Source: Streptomyces sp. NBC_01276
Lineage (GTDB): Bacteria > Actinomycetota > Actinomycetes > Streptomycetales > Streptomycetaceae
Assembly (NCBI RefSeq): GCF_041435355.1
Contig: NZ_CP108442.1
Coordinates: forward strand, 5,578,501 to 5,642,500
Direction: 5' to 3'
DNA length: 64,000 nt
This document shows, piece after piece, positions 35,507 to 44,118 of the stretch; position 1 is the first letter of the stretch; each line of letters begins with the position of its first letter. The notes beneath the pieces are model-generated. The model was not told where the DNA came from. It saw nothing but the letters and a program-made list of their open reading frames with translations, and ran no database searches. Both the position numbers and the translations under genes were made by a program.

Positions 35507-38500
35507 TTACGCCTTGCGGAGGCGGAACGTCAGGGACAGGGACTCGTCCGTGAACGGCTCGCCGTACGCCGCGTCCGCCTCGCCGGAGGCGAAGTCCGTG
35601 GCGAGGACCTCGTCCGCGATCAGGGCCGCGTGGTCCGTCAGGGCCGTGACGACCTCCGGCTCCGCGGCGGACCACCGCAGGGCGATGCGGTCCGCCACGT
35701 CGAGGCCGGAGTTCTTGCGGGCCTCCTGGATCAGGCGGATCGCGTCACGGGCGAGGCCCGCCAGCTTCAGCTCCGGCGTGATCTCCAGGTCCAGGGCGAC
35801 CGTCGCGCCGGAGTCGGAGGCCACCGACCAGCCCTCGCGCGGGGTCTCCGTGATGATGACCTCCTCCGGGGTGAGCGAGACGGACTCCCCGTTCACCTCG
35901 ACCTCGGCGGAACCGGACCGCAGGGCCAGCGACAGCGCCGCCGCGTCGGCCGCGGCCACCGCCTTCGCCACGTCCTGCACGCCCTTGCCGAAGCGCTTGC
36001 CCAGCGCCCGGAAGTTCGCCTTGGCCGTGGTGTCCACCAGGGAGCCGCCGACCTCGGAGAGGGAGGCCAGGGAGGAGACGTTCAGCTCCTCCGTGATCTG
36101 GCTCTGCAGCTCCGGCGAGAGCGCGTCGAAACCGGCCGCGCCGACCAGCGCGCGCGACAGCGGCTGGCGGGTCTTGACCCCGGACTCCGCGCGGGTCGCG
36201 CGGCCCAGCTCCACCAGGCGGCGGACCAGCAGCATCTGCCGCGACAGGACCGGGTCGATCGCGGTGGCGTCCGCGACCGGCCAGGTGGACAGGTGCACCG
36301 ACTCCGGGGCCTCCGGGGTGACCGGGACGATCATGTCCTGCCAGACCCGCTCCGTGATGAAGGGGGTCAGCGGGGCCATCAGGCGGGTGACCGTCTCGAC
36401 GACCTCGTGCAGGGTGCGCAGGGCGCCCTTGTCGCCCTGCCAGAAGCGGCGGCGCGAGCGGCGCACGTACCAGTTCGAGAGGTCGTCGACGAAGGCGGAG
36501 AGGAGCTTGCCGGCGCGCTGGGTGTCGTAGGACTCCATCGCCTCGGTGACCTCGGTGACCAGGGTGTGGAGCTCGGAGAGCAGCCAGCGGTCCAGGACCG
36601 TGCGGTCGGCCGGGGCCGGGTCGGCCGCCGAGGGGGCCCAGCCGGAGGTGCGGGCGTACAGGGCCTGGAAGGCGACCGTGTTCCAGTACGTGAGGAGGGT
36701 CTTGCGGACGACCTCCTGGATCGTGCCGTGGCCGACGCGACGCGCCGCCCACGGGGAGCCGCCGGCCGCCATGAACCAGCGCACCGCGTCGGCGCCGTGC
36801 TGGTCCATGAGCGGGATGGGCTGGAGGATGTTGCCCAGGTGCTTGGACATCTTGCGGCCGTCCTCGGCGAGGATGTGGCCCAGGCAGACCACGTTCTCGT
36901 AGGAGGACTTGTCGAAGACGAGGGTGCCGACCGCCATCAGCGTGTAGAACCAGCCGCGGGTCTGGTCGATGGCCTCCGAGATGAACTGCGCCGGGTAGCG
37001 CTTCTCGAAGATCTCCTTGTTCTTGTACGGGTAGCCCCACTGTGCGAACGGCATCGAACCCGAGTCGTACCAGGCGTCGATGACCTCGGGGACGCGGACG
37101 GCCTCCAGGGAGCAGCCCTCGGCCGTGCAGGTGAAGGTGACGTCGTCGATGTACGGGCGGTGCGGGTCCAGGTTCGAGTGGTCCTGGCCGGAGAGCTCGG
37201 ACAGCTCGGCGCGGGAGCCGACGCAGGTGAGGTGGTCCTCCTCGCAGCGCCAGATCGGCAGCGGGGTGCCCCAGTAGCGGTTGCGGGACAGCGCCCAGTC
37301 GATGTTGTTGTTCAGCCAGTCGCCGAAGCGGCCCTGCTTGACCGAGTCCGGGAACCAGTTCGTCTTCTCGTTCTCCCGCAGCATCGCGTCCTTGACGGCG
37401 GTGGTGCGGACGTACCAGGACGGCTGCGCGTAGTAGAGCAGGGCGGTGTGGCAGCGCCAGCAGTGCGGGTAGCTGTGCTCGTAGGCGATGTGCTTGAAGA
37501 GCAGGCCGCGCGCGTCGAGGTCGGCGGTGAGCTTCTCGTCGGCCTTCTTGAAGAAGACGCCGCCGACCAGCGGGACCTCTTCCTCGAAGGTGCCGTCGGG
37601 GCGGACCGGGTTCACGACGGGCAGGCCGTACGCGCGGCAGACCGCGAGGTCGTCGGCGCCGAAGGCGGGGGACTGGTGGACCAGACCCGTGCCGTCCTCG
37701 GTCGTGACGTACTCGGCGTTCACGACGTAGTGGGCGGGCTCCGGGAACTCGACCAGCTCGAAGGGGCGCTGGTACGTCCAGCGCTCCATCTCCTTGCCGG
37801 TGAAGGACTCGCCGGTGGCCTCCCAGCCCTCGCCCAGGGACTTCTCCAGCAGCGGCTGGGCGACGACCAGCTTCTCCGGGTCCTCGCCGCCGGTACGGCG
37901 GGCGACGACGTAGGTGACCTCGGGGTGCGCGGCCACGGCCGTGTTGGACACCAGGGTCCAGGGGGTCGTCGTCCAGACCAGCAGCGCCGCCTCGCCCGCG
38001 AGGGGGCCGGAGGTCAGCGGGAAGCGGACGTAGACCGAGGGGTCCACGACCGTCTCGTAGCCCTGCGCCAGCTCGTGGTCGGAGAGGCCGGTGCCGCAGC
38101 GCGGGCACCAGGGGGCGACGCGGTGGTCCTGGGTGAGCAGGCCCTTGTTGAAGATCTCCTTCAGCGACCACCACACGGACTCGACGTACTCGGGGTCCAT
38201 GGTCCGGTAGGCGTCGTCCAGGTCGACCCAGTAGCCCATGCGGGTCGTGAGCTCGGTGAACGCGTCGGTGTGGCGGGTCACGGACTCGCGGCACTTGGCG
38301 TTGAACTCGGCGATGCCGTAGGCCTCGATGTCCTGCTTGCCGTTGAAGCCGAGTTCCTTCTCGACGGCGAGCTCGACGGGCAGGCCGTGGCAGTCCCAGC
38401 CGGCCTTGCGGGCCACGTGGTAGCCGCGCATGGTGCGGAACCGGGGGAAGACGTCCTTGAAGACGCGGGCCTCGATGTGGTGCGCGCCGGGCATGCCGTT

Positions 38501-38665
38501 CGCGGTGGGCGGGCCCTCGTAGAAGACCCACTCGGGGCGTCCCTCGGACTGCTCCAGGGTCTTCGCGAAGGTCTTGCTCTCGCGCCAGAAGTCGAGGACC
38601 GCGTGCTCAAGGGCAGGCAGGTCGACCTGGGCGGGTACCGGGCGGTACTGCGGCGGTGTGGTCAT
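35507..38665 (-). CDS. ileS: Isoleucyl-tRNA synthetase, eukaryotic-like type 2
   Basis: IleRS charges tRNA-Ile. The 1052-residue product has the class I HIGH-equivalent GMPGAHH (57-63) within GPPTANGMPGAHH, the editing domain, and the KMSKS-equivalent DGRKMSKHLGN (near residue 602). The length and the form of the HIGH and KMSKS regions match the IleRS2 type, which is usually insensitive to mupirocin. ATG 38665 was chosen because conservation begins MTTPPQYRPVP; GGAGGAAGAG is its ribosome-binding site. A T-box leader lies directly upstream, so expression responds to uncharged tRNA-Ile, probably at translation initiation. Confidence 0.96.
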   Translation of the reverse strand: MTTPPQYRPVPAQVDLPALEHAVLDFWRESKTFAKTLEQSEGRPEWVFYEGPPTANGMPGAHHIEARVFKDVFPRFRTMRGYHVARKAGWDCHGLPVELAVEKELGFNGKQDIEAYGIAEFNAKCRESVTRHTDAFTELTTRMGYWVDLDDAYRTMDPEYVESVWWSLKEIFNKGLLTQDHRVAPWCPRCGTGLSDHELAQGYETVVDPSVYVRFPLTSGPLAGEAALLVWTTTPWTLVSNTAVAAHPEVTYVVARRTGGEDPEKLVVAQPLLEKSLGEGWEATGESFTGKEMERWTYQRPFELVEFPEPAHYVVNAEYVTTEDGTGLVHQSPAFGADDLAVCRAYGLPVVNPVRPDGTFEEEVPLVGGVFFKKADEKLTADLDARGLLFKHIAYEHSYPHCWRCHTALLYYAQPSWYVRTTAVKDAMLRENEKTNWFPDSVKQGRFGDWLNNNIDWALSRNRYWGTPLPIWRCEEDHLTCVGSRAELSELSGQDHSNLDPHRPYIDDVTFTCTAEGCSLEAVRVPEVIDAWYDSGSMPFAQWGYPYKNKEIFEKRYPAQFISEAIDQTRGWFYTLMAVGTLVFDKSSYENVVCLGHILAEDGRKMSKHLGNILQPIPLMDQHGADAVRWFMAAGGSPWAARRVGHGTIQEVVRKTLLTYWNTVAFQALYARTSGWAPSAADPAPADRTVLDRWLLSELHTLVTEVTEAMESYDTQRAGKLLSAFVDDLSNWYVRRSRRRFWQGDKGALRTLHEVVETVTRLMAPLTPFITERVWQDMIVPVTPEAPESVHLSTWPVADATAIDPVLSRQMLLVRRLVELGRATRAESGVKTRQPLSRALVGAAGFDALSPELQSQITEELNVSSLASLSEVGGSLVDTTAKANFRALGKRFGKGVQDVAKAVAAADAAALSLALRSGSAEVEVNGESVSLTPEEVIITETPREGWSVASDSGATVALDLEITPELKLAGLARDAIRLIQEARKNSGLDVADRIALRWSAAEPEVVTALTDHAALIADEVLATDFASGEADAAYGEPFTDESLSLTFRLRKA

Positions 38666-38689
38666 GAGGCTGAACTCTTCCTCCGGCGG

Positions 38690-38935
38690 GGTGTCAGTTC
38701 CGTCCGGAGGGACGAGAGCGCTGCAGCTCCCGCGGTACCACCCTCCTTGGCCCCCGGACAGGTCCGGCGGCCCCCTCATTGGGGTGCGAAGCCGGTTCTA
38801 CTCGCCCCACGGGGATCCGTACGGGCTTTCTTCCGGCGGCTCAGGGGTGATCCTTCACGTCGCGCTCGCCCCCGGGCTCTCACCGTCCCCGGGTCGCTCC
38901 TGGCTGCGTCCGACGCTACTCGTCCCCGTCCATGC
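38690..38935 (-). promoter_or_regulatory. Isoleucine T-box riboswitch (translational type) of ileS
   Basis: On the minus strand the T-box core GGTGGTACCGCGG occupies 38742-38730, within AAGGAGGGTGGTACCGCGG. Upstream, a stem I region begins near 38935 with GACGAGTAGCG, a T-box-like element, and the specifier ATC (Ile) is at 38851-38849 in GGATCACC. Downstream, GGAGGAAGAG near the ATG can be sequestered, so regulation is probably by freeing the ribosome-binding site, as described for actinobacterial ileS T-boxes. No T-run terminator is present. Confidence 0.88.
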
Positions 38936-38949
38936 CTCTCGCTGCGCCC

Positions 38950-38955
38950 AGTGTA
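38950..38955 (-). promoter_or_regulatory. Candidate -10 box of the ileS leader
   Basis: TACACT on the minus strand lies 7-8 nt before the expected 5' end of the T-box RNA (near 38943). The -35 region is weak. Confidence 0.45.
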
Positions 38956-39198
38956 AGGGCCGGGGCCCGGGTCGGCAGACCGGTTATCGCGGCGTCCGCG
39001 GGGTGACCCGGACGGGCTGATCGCCCGGTACGGGATCCAGCGGGGCGGGTGGGGCGGATTACCGGGCTTCCCGCTGGGCACAACGGATGCAGGTTGACCT
39101 CGATGGACGCGTGCCCCGTTGCCGTGTGGTCGGCGCCGATTTATCGTTCCGGCACGATTCACGAACAAGATCACAGTATGTGAAAAGGGGCCGCGGCC
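38956..39198. other. Intergenic region between ileS leader and DksA/TraR-like gene
   Basis: This stretch separates divergent genes. It holds the upstream part of the ileS promoter and the promoter of the zinc-finger gene; AAAAGGGG at about 39182-39189 is the ribosome-binding site of the latter. I see no gene and no clear operator. Confidence 0.5.
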
Positions 39199-39984
39199 AT
39201 GGTGGCGAAGAAGACGGCGACGCAGGAGGTGGCTGCTGTGCCAGGCTCCACGCCTGCCGCCAAACGGGCTGCTCCGGCCGAGAAGACGGCGGCGAAGAAG
39301 ACAACGGCGCCGAAGACCACTACGAAGAAGGCCGCCGCGAAGAAGACCGCGGCGCGGAAGGCCCCGGCGAAGGCGGCCGACGCCACGGCGACGAAGGCGG
39401 CCGCGAAGAGCACCACGGGCAAGGCGGCGGCCACCCCGGCCGCGGCCGAGGGGGCGGCCCCGGCCGCGCGGAAGACGGGAGCTCGGAAAGTGGTTGCCAA
39501 GAAGACTGCGGGTACGGCCAGGAAGACGGCCGCTGCGGCCACCAGCGGGCTCCCCAAGGCGCGGGCCACGGCGGCGGCCACCACGCCCGGCGAGCTCGCC
39601 GTACGCCCCGGCGAGGACCCCTGGACCGAGCAGGAGGTCGAGGAGGCCCGTACGGAACTGGTCTCGGAGATCCTGCGGCTGCGTACCGAGCTCGACGCCT
39701 CCGAGGTCGCCATCACGGGCCTGATGCGGGACTCGGGGGACGGCGCGGGCGACGACCAGGCCGACACCGGGACCAAGAACATCACCCGGGAGTCCGAACT
39801 GGCCCTCGCCGCGAACGCCACCTCGATGCTGGAGCAGACCGAGCGGGCCCTGGAACGTCTGGAGGCGGGCACGTACGGACTCTGCGAGAACTGCGGGCAG
39901 CCCATCGGCAAGGCGCGGATGCAGGCCTTCCCGCGGGCCACCCTGTGCGTGGACTGCAAGCAGAAGCAGGAGCGGAGGCACTAG
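39199..39984 (+). CDS. DksA/TraR-type zinc-finger protein with histone H1-like tail
   Basis: The 261-residue product is in two parts. Residues 1 to about 135 are Lys/Ala/Thr-rich with AAKKT-type repeats (KKTTAPKTTTKKAAAKKTAA), like the C-terminal tails of bacterial H1-like and HupS nucleoid proteins. The C-terminal part has a helical DksA-like segment (WTEQEVEEARTELVSEILRL) and a four-Cys zinc finger, C229-x2-C232-x17-C250-x2-C253 (CENCG...LCVDC). DksA/TraR proteins bind RNA polymerase; the coiled-coil acidic tip of true DksA is not evident here. It precedes lspA, 65 bp upstream. Role: possibly nucleoid- or polymerase-associated. Confidence 0.88.
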   Translation: MVAKKTATQEVAAVPGSTPAAKRAAPAEKTAAKKTTAPKTTTKKAAAKKTAARKAPAKAADATATKAAAKSTTGKAAATPAAAEGAAPAARKTGARKVVAKKTAGTARKTAAAATSGLPKARATAAATTPGELAVRPGEDPWTEQEVEEARTELVSEILRLRTELDASEVAITGLMRDSGDGAGDDQADTGTKNITRESELALAANATSMLEQTERALERLEAGTYGLCENCGQPIGKARMQAFPRATLCVDCKQKQERRH

Positions 39985-40049
39985 GCACGAGGTGCGTCCC
40001 CTGACGTACTCTCGTGTCTCGTCGGGATCGAGCTAGTCGAGGGACTCAC

Positions 40050-40616
40050 GTGGCAGAGGCGGAGCGCATCATCGGTACGCCGGAGGTCGGGGACGACGCC
40101 GAGCCGCAGCCGGGGCCGGACGCACCCAAGGGGCGCCGGCGGATCGCGGCGCTGCTCGTCGTGGCGGTGCTCGCGTACCTGGTCGACCTCGGCAGCAAGA
40201 TGCTGGTCGTGGCCCGGCTGGAGCACCAGCCCCCGATCCGGGTCCTCGGCGATCTGCTGCAGTTCAACGCGATCCGCAACCCCGGCGCCGCCTTCGGCTT
40301 CGGCGAGGCGTTCACGATCATCTTCACCTGCATCGCGGCGACCGTGATCGTGGTGATCGTCCGGCTGGCGCGCAAGCTGTACAGCCTGCCGTGGGCGATC
40401 GCCCTCGGTCTGCTGCTGGGCGGCGCGCTGGGCAACCTCACCGACCGGATCTTCCGTTCGCCGGGGGTGTTCCGCGGTGCGGTGGTCGACTTCATCGCCC
40501 CCGCCCACTTCGCCGTCTTCAACCTCGCGGACTCGGCGATCGTGTGCGGCGGCATCCTGATCGTCCTGCTGTCCTTCAAGGGCCTGGACCCGGACGGCAC
40601 CGTCCACAAGGACTGA
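40050..40616 (+). CDS. lspA: Lipoprotein signal peptidase (signal peptidase II)
   Basis: LspA cleaves prolipoprotein signal peptides in the membrane. From GTG 40050 (GAGGGA 6 nt upstream) it has 188 residues: about 30 cytoplasmic residues, then four membrane helices. The conserved [10 protein letters not shown] block and both catalytic aspartates, Asp132 in GNLTDRIF and Asp161 in FNLADS, are present. The N-terminal extension is longer than in E. coli but usual in actinobacteria. rluD follows after 120 bp; the lspA-rluD pair is a common arrangement. Confidence 0.96.
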   Translation: MAEAERIIGTPEVGDDAEPQPGPDAPKGRRRIAALLVVAVLAYLVDLGSKMLVVARLEHQPPIRVLGDLLQFNAIRNPGAAFGFGEAFTIIFTCIAATVIVVIVRLARKLYSLPWAIALGLLLGGALGNLTDRIFRSPGVFRGAVVDFIAPAHFAVFNLADSAIVCGGILIVLLSFKGLDPDGTVHKD

Positions 40617-40736
40617 TCGCGCGACTGATCGCGGGCCCGTCGGGGGCCCGCCGTACGCCCGCCGTACGCCCCGTCGCGGGCCGGTCCCGGGCCGATCGCG
40701 GGAATGGTCCTCTGCCGAGTCCTGCATACTCGACGG

Positions 40737-41678
40737 GTGAGTACGATTCCCGAGATCCGCACCCTGCCCGTTCCCGATGGCCTCGAAGGCGAGCGCGTGG
40801 ACGCCGCCATCGCCCGTATGTTCGGTTTCTCCCGGACGAAGGCGGCCGAGCTGGCGTCGGAGGGGAAGGTCTCGGTCGACGGCAGCGTCGTCGGCAAGTC
40901 CGAGCGCGTGCACGGCGGCGCCTGGCTCGAAGTCGAGATGCCCGCCCCGCCGCGCCCGGTCGAGCTCGTCGCCGAGCCCGTACCCGGCATGGAGATCGTC
41001 CACGACGACGACGACATCGTCGTGATCATGAAGCCGGTCGGCGTCGCCGCGCACCCGAGCCCCGGCTGGACCGGCACCACCGTCATCGGCGGCCTCGCCG
41101 CCGCCGGCTACCGGATCTCCACCTCCGGCGCGTCCGAGCGGCAGGGCATCGTCCACCGCCTCGACGTCGGCACCTCCGGCCTGATGGCCGTCGCCAAGTC
41201 CGAGCGCGCGTACACCTCGCTGAAGAACCAGTTCCGCGAGCGGGTCGTCGACAAGCGCTACCACGCGCTGGTGCAGGGCCACCCGGACCCGATGAGCGGC
41301 ACCATCGACGCGCCGATCGGGCGCCACCCCAGCGCCGACTACAAGTGGGCGGTGACCCAGGACGGCAAGGCCTCCGTCACCCACTACGACCTGATCGAGG
41401 CGTTCCGCGCCGCGTCGCTGCTGGACATCAAGCTGGAGACGGGGCGCACGCACCAGATCCGCGTTCACATGTCCGCGCACCGCCACCCCTGCGTCGGCGA
41501 CCTGACCTACGGTGCCGATCCGACCGTCGCCAAGCGGCTCGGGCTGACCCGGCAGTGGCTGCACGCCGTCCGGCTCGGCTTCGAGCACCCGGCCGACGGG
41601 CAGTGGGTGGAGTTCGAGAGCGGCTACCCGGCCGACCTCCAGCACGCGCTGGATGTGATCCGGGCCGAGAGCCAGTGA
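40737..41678 (+). CDS. rluD: 23S rRNA pseudouridine synthase, RluA/RluD family
   Basis: The enzyme isomerises uridines in 23S rRNA. The 313-residue product has an N-terminal S4 domain ([22 protein letters not shown]) and the RluA-type catalytic core with Asp143 in [13 protein letters not shown], plus [17 protein letters not shown] 40737 has no Shine-Dalgarno; CATACT (40725-40730) ends 6 nt upstream, so the transcript is probably leaderless. Its stop overlaps the GNAT start as GTGA. The exact target among RluA/C/D types is inferred from context. Confidence 0.92.
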   Translation: MSTIPEIRTLPVPDGLEGERVDAAIARMFGFSRTKAAELASEGKVSVDGSVVGKSERVHGGAWLEVEMPAPPRPVELVAEPVPGMEIVHDDDDIVVIMKPVGVAAHPSPGWTGTTVIGGLAAAGYRISTSGASERQGIVHRLDVGTSGLMAVAKSERAYTSLKNQFRERVVDKRYHALVQGHPDPMSGTIDAPIGRHPSADYKWAVTQDGKASVTHYDLIEAFRAASLLDIKLETGRTHQIRVHMSAHRHPCVGDLTYGADPTVAKRLGLTRQWLHAVRLGFEHPADGQWVEFESGYPADLQHALDVIRAESQ

Positions 41679-42139
41679 CGTCCGTCTCGGTGCGGGTGGC
41701 CTCCTCGGAGGAGGACCTGGCCGCCTGCTACGCGGTGCGGACCGACGTGTTCGTGGTCGAGCAGTCCGTGCCGGAGTCGATCGAGTACGACGCGTACGAC
41801 GCGGTCGCGGTGCACGTGCTGGCCGTGGGCCCGGACGGCGCGGCCCTGGGCACCGGACGCCTGCTGCACGGCCCCGAGGCCCTCGGCAAGACCGGCTCGC
41901 CCGAGGTCGGCTCGCTGGGGCGCCTCGCCGTACGGAAGTCCGCGCGCGGACTGGGCGTCGGGGTCGCGCTGGTCCGGGCGATCGAGGCGGAGGCGGCCGG
42001 GCTGGGACTGACGGCGGTCGACCTCGGCGCGCAGACGCACGCGATGGGCTTCTACGAGCGGCTCGGCTACGGGGCCTACGGGCCGGAGTTCCAGGACGCG
42101 GGCATCCCGCACCGCTCGATGCGGCGCACCCTGCCGTAG
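41675..42139 (+). CDS. GNAT family acetyltransferase (ElaA-like)
   Basis: The 154-residue product has the GNAT fold: [19 protein letters not shown], the beta-4/acetyl-CoA loop [20 protein letters not shown], and [11 protein letters not shown] near the end. The VFVVEQ and YERLGY segments resemble ElaA-type N-acetyltransferases. The substrate is unknown. It is translationally coupled to rluD through GTGA. A long hairpin in a dispersed repeat follows the stop and probably terminates the transcript. Confidence 0.88.
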   Translation: MTSVSVRVASSEEDLAACYAVRTDVFVVEQSVPESIEYDAYDAVAVHVLAVGPDGAALGTGRLLHGPEALGKTGSPEVGSLGRLAVRKSARGLGVGVALVRAIEAEAAGLGLTAVDLGAQTHAMGFYERLGYGAYGPEFQDAGIPHRSMRRTLP

Positions 42140-42175
42140 CCCTGCCGGGCCCGACCGGGGGACCCCCGCGCTTCG

Positions 42176-42252
42176 AACGCCGGCGGGGCTGGATTGCGCG
42201 GAGCGCAATTCCAGCCCCGCCGGCGTTTGAGGCGCGGGCGCGGAGCGCCGTG
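42176..42252. repeat. Dispersed intergenic repeat forming a 24-bp hairpin
   Basis: Bases 42176-42199 pair with 42203-42227 as a 24-bp stem interrupted only by one bulged base. The first 20 bp are identical to 35300-35319, and 42222-42252 is identical to 35325-35355. It lies 36 bp after the GNAT stop and may serve as terminator. The rest of the gap to 42399 is GC-rich without further recognisable features. Confidence 0.8.
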
Positions 42253-42399
42253 CCGTGACCCGCGCCCGCGGGACCCGGCACGCGACCGGGCCCAGGGGCC
42301 CGCGCCCGTGCGGGGCCGGGGGCGGGCCGGGGCCGACACGCCGGTGGGGTGGCCCCCGACCCTCGTGGCCCAGCGGCGGCGGCCTGGCAGGGTGGGGGA

Positions 42400-43992
42400 G
42401 TGGATCAGCTTGCTCTGCTGTTCGTGCTGCTGCTCGGGGCCGTCGTCACCGTTCCGCTCGGGGACCGGCTGGGGCTGCCCGCGCCCGTGCTGATGACCAT
42501 CGCCGGGGTGGTGCTGGCACTGGTGCCCGCCGTGCCGAACGTCGACATCCCGCCCGAGTACATCCTGCCGCTCCTTCTGCCCCCGCTGCTGTACGCCTCC
42601 GCGCAGCGCACCTCCTGGCGCCAGTTCGCGGCCAACGTACGGCCGATCCTGCTGCTGGCCGTGGCCCTGGTCTTCGTGACCACCGCCGCCGTCGCGGCCG
42701 TCGCGCACGCCGTCGTGCCGGGGCTGCCCGTCGCCGCCGCCGTCGCGCTCGGCGCGCTCATCGCCCCTCCCGACCCCGTCGCGGCCACCGCCGTCGCCGG
42801 ATCGCTCGGACTGCCCCGCAGGATGGTGTCGATCCTGGAGGGGGAGGGGCTGTTCAACGACGTCACCGCCATCGTGCTCTACCACGTCGCCGTCGCCGCC
42901 GTCGTCAGCGGCAGCTTCTCGTGGCCCGACGCGCTCGGGGAGTTCGTGCTGTCCGCGGTCGTCGCGGTGGCCGTGGGGCTCGGGCTCGGCTGGGTGACGC
43001 AGTGGATGATGGGCCGGCTCGGGGACGCCACGCTCCAGATCGGGCTGACGCTGCTCGTGCCGTTCGTCGCGTACGTGGTGGCGGAGGAACTCCAGGGCTC
43101 GGGGGTGCTGGCCGTGCTGACGACCGCCCTGTTCCTCGCCGAGTTCGCCTCGGACGCCGACGACGTGCTGGGGCGGCTGGCCGGGCACACCTTCTGGGAG
43201 ATCGTCGACACGCTGGTCACCGGCGTGGCGTTCGGACTGATCGGGCTGGAGCTGCACAACGTCTTCGGCGTCGCGAAGGGCCGGGCCTGGGAGATGGTCG
43301 GCTGGGCGGCGGTCGTGATCGTGGTGGTCGTCGCCGTACGGCTGGTCTGGCTGCTGCCGGCGGGCTGGCTGGCGAAGAAGCTGCACCGCCGGCGCGACTA
43401 CGACGAGGAGATCCCGCTGAGCTGGCGGGAGAGCGTGGTGATGTGGTGGGCCGGGATGCGCGGGGTGGCCTCGGTGGCGCTGGCCCTGGCCATCCCCCTG
43501 CGCACGGGCGCCGGGGAGCCCTTCCCAGGCCGGGACGAGATCGTGTTCATCGCCTTCGCGGTGATCATGGTGACCCTGGTGTGCCAGGGGCTGACGCTGC
43601 CCTGGCTGGTGCGGCGGCTGGGGGTGGAGGCGGACGCCGACGCCGAGCGCGAGGGCCGGCGGCGGCTGGCGCTGCGCGCGGCGAAGGCGGCGAAGCGGCG
43701 GCTGAAGGAGATCGAGGAGGTCGAGGACCTGCCCGAGGACCTGGTGGAGACGCTGTACCGGCGCGCGTACGACGTCGGGGCCAGGATCAGCCCCGACCTG
43801 GTCGACGAGGAGCGGCGGGAGGCGTACGGGAAGCGGGTGGAGCGGATCAGGGACGTGCAGCGGATCCAGCGGGAGATGATGTCCGCCGCCCGGCACGAGG
43901 TGCTGGCCGCGCGGAGCGAGCCGGGGGCGGACCCGGAGATCGTGGACCGGGTGCTGCGCCACCTCGACGTGCGCAGCCTGCGGAGTCCGTAG
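42400..43992 (+). CDS. CPA1 family Na+/H+ antiporter
   Basis: The 530-residue product has about twelve membrane helices and the CPA1 antiporter core: GALIAPPDPVAATAVAGSLG, ILEGEGLFNDVTAIVLY with the functional acid residues, and MRGVASVALALAIPL. From about residue 405 a cytoplasmic, charged helical tail follows (REGRRRLALRAAKAAKRRLKE). It exchanges monovalent cations for protons to maintain pH and salt balance; ion preference cannot be read. GTG 42400 is chosen because the first helix begins there, with a G-rich ribosome-binding site. It converges on the SDR gene. Confidence 0.92.
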   Translation: MDQLALLFVLLLGAVVTVPLGDRLGLPAPVLMTIAGVVLALVPAVPNVDIPPEYILPLLLPPLLYASAQRTSWRQFAANVRPILLLAVALVFVTTAAVAAVAHAVVPGLPVAAAVALGALIAPPDPVAATAVAGSLGLPRRMVSILEGEGLFNDVTAIVLYHVAVAAVVSGSFSWPDALGEFVLSAVVAVAVGLGLGWVTQWMMGRLGDATLQIGLTLLVPFVAYVVAEELQGSGVLAVLTTALFLAEFASDADDVLGRLAGHTFWEIVDTLVTGVAFGLIGLELHNVFGVAKGRAWEMVGWAAVVIVVVVAVRLVWLLPAGWLAKKLHRRRDYDEEIPLSWRESVVMWWAGMRGVASVALALAIPLRTGAGEPFPGRDEIVFIAFAVIMVTLVCQGLTLPWLVRRLGVEADADAEREGRRRLALRAAKAAKRRLKEIEEVEDLPEDLVETLYRRAYDVGARISPDLVDEERREAYGKRVERIRDVQRIQREMMSAARHEVLAARSEPGADPEIVDRVLRHLDVRSLRSP

Positions 43993-44030
43993 GCGGGGCG
44001 GGAGCCGGGTGGTGCCGCCGGCGAACCGGG

Positions 44031-44068
44031 CCCGCCCCGGCCCCGGTGACGGCCGGGACCGGGGCGGG
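44031..44068. terminator. Hairpin between convergent antiporter and SDR genes
   Basis: A 16-bp stem with one mismatch (44031-44046 with 44053-44068) closes a 6-nt loop between two convergent genes, so it probably terminates transcripts from both sides. Its right arm is part of the tandem repeat next to it. Confidence 0.65.
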
Positions 44069-44100
44069 CGGGACCGGGGCGGGCGGGACCGGGGCGGGCG
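44056..44100 (+). repeat. Three tandem copies of a 15-bp G-rich unit
   Basis: The unit GGACCGGGGCGGGCG is repeated exactly three times at 44056, 44071 and 44086, with a partial fourth copy. The G-runs could form a quadruplex. It lies between convergent genes. Confidence 0.9.
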
Positions 44101-44118
44101 GGATCCGCAGGAGACGGC

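Noticed and set aside
44056..44100. CRISPR-like array
   Set aside because: The units are directly adjacent with no spacers, only 15 bp long, and no cas genes are present.
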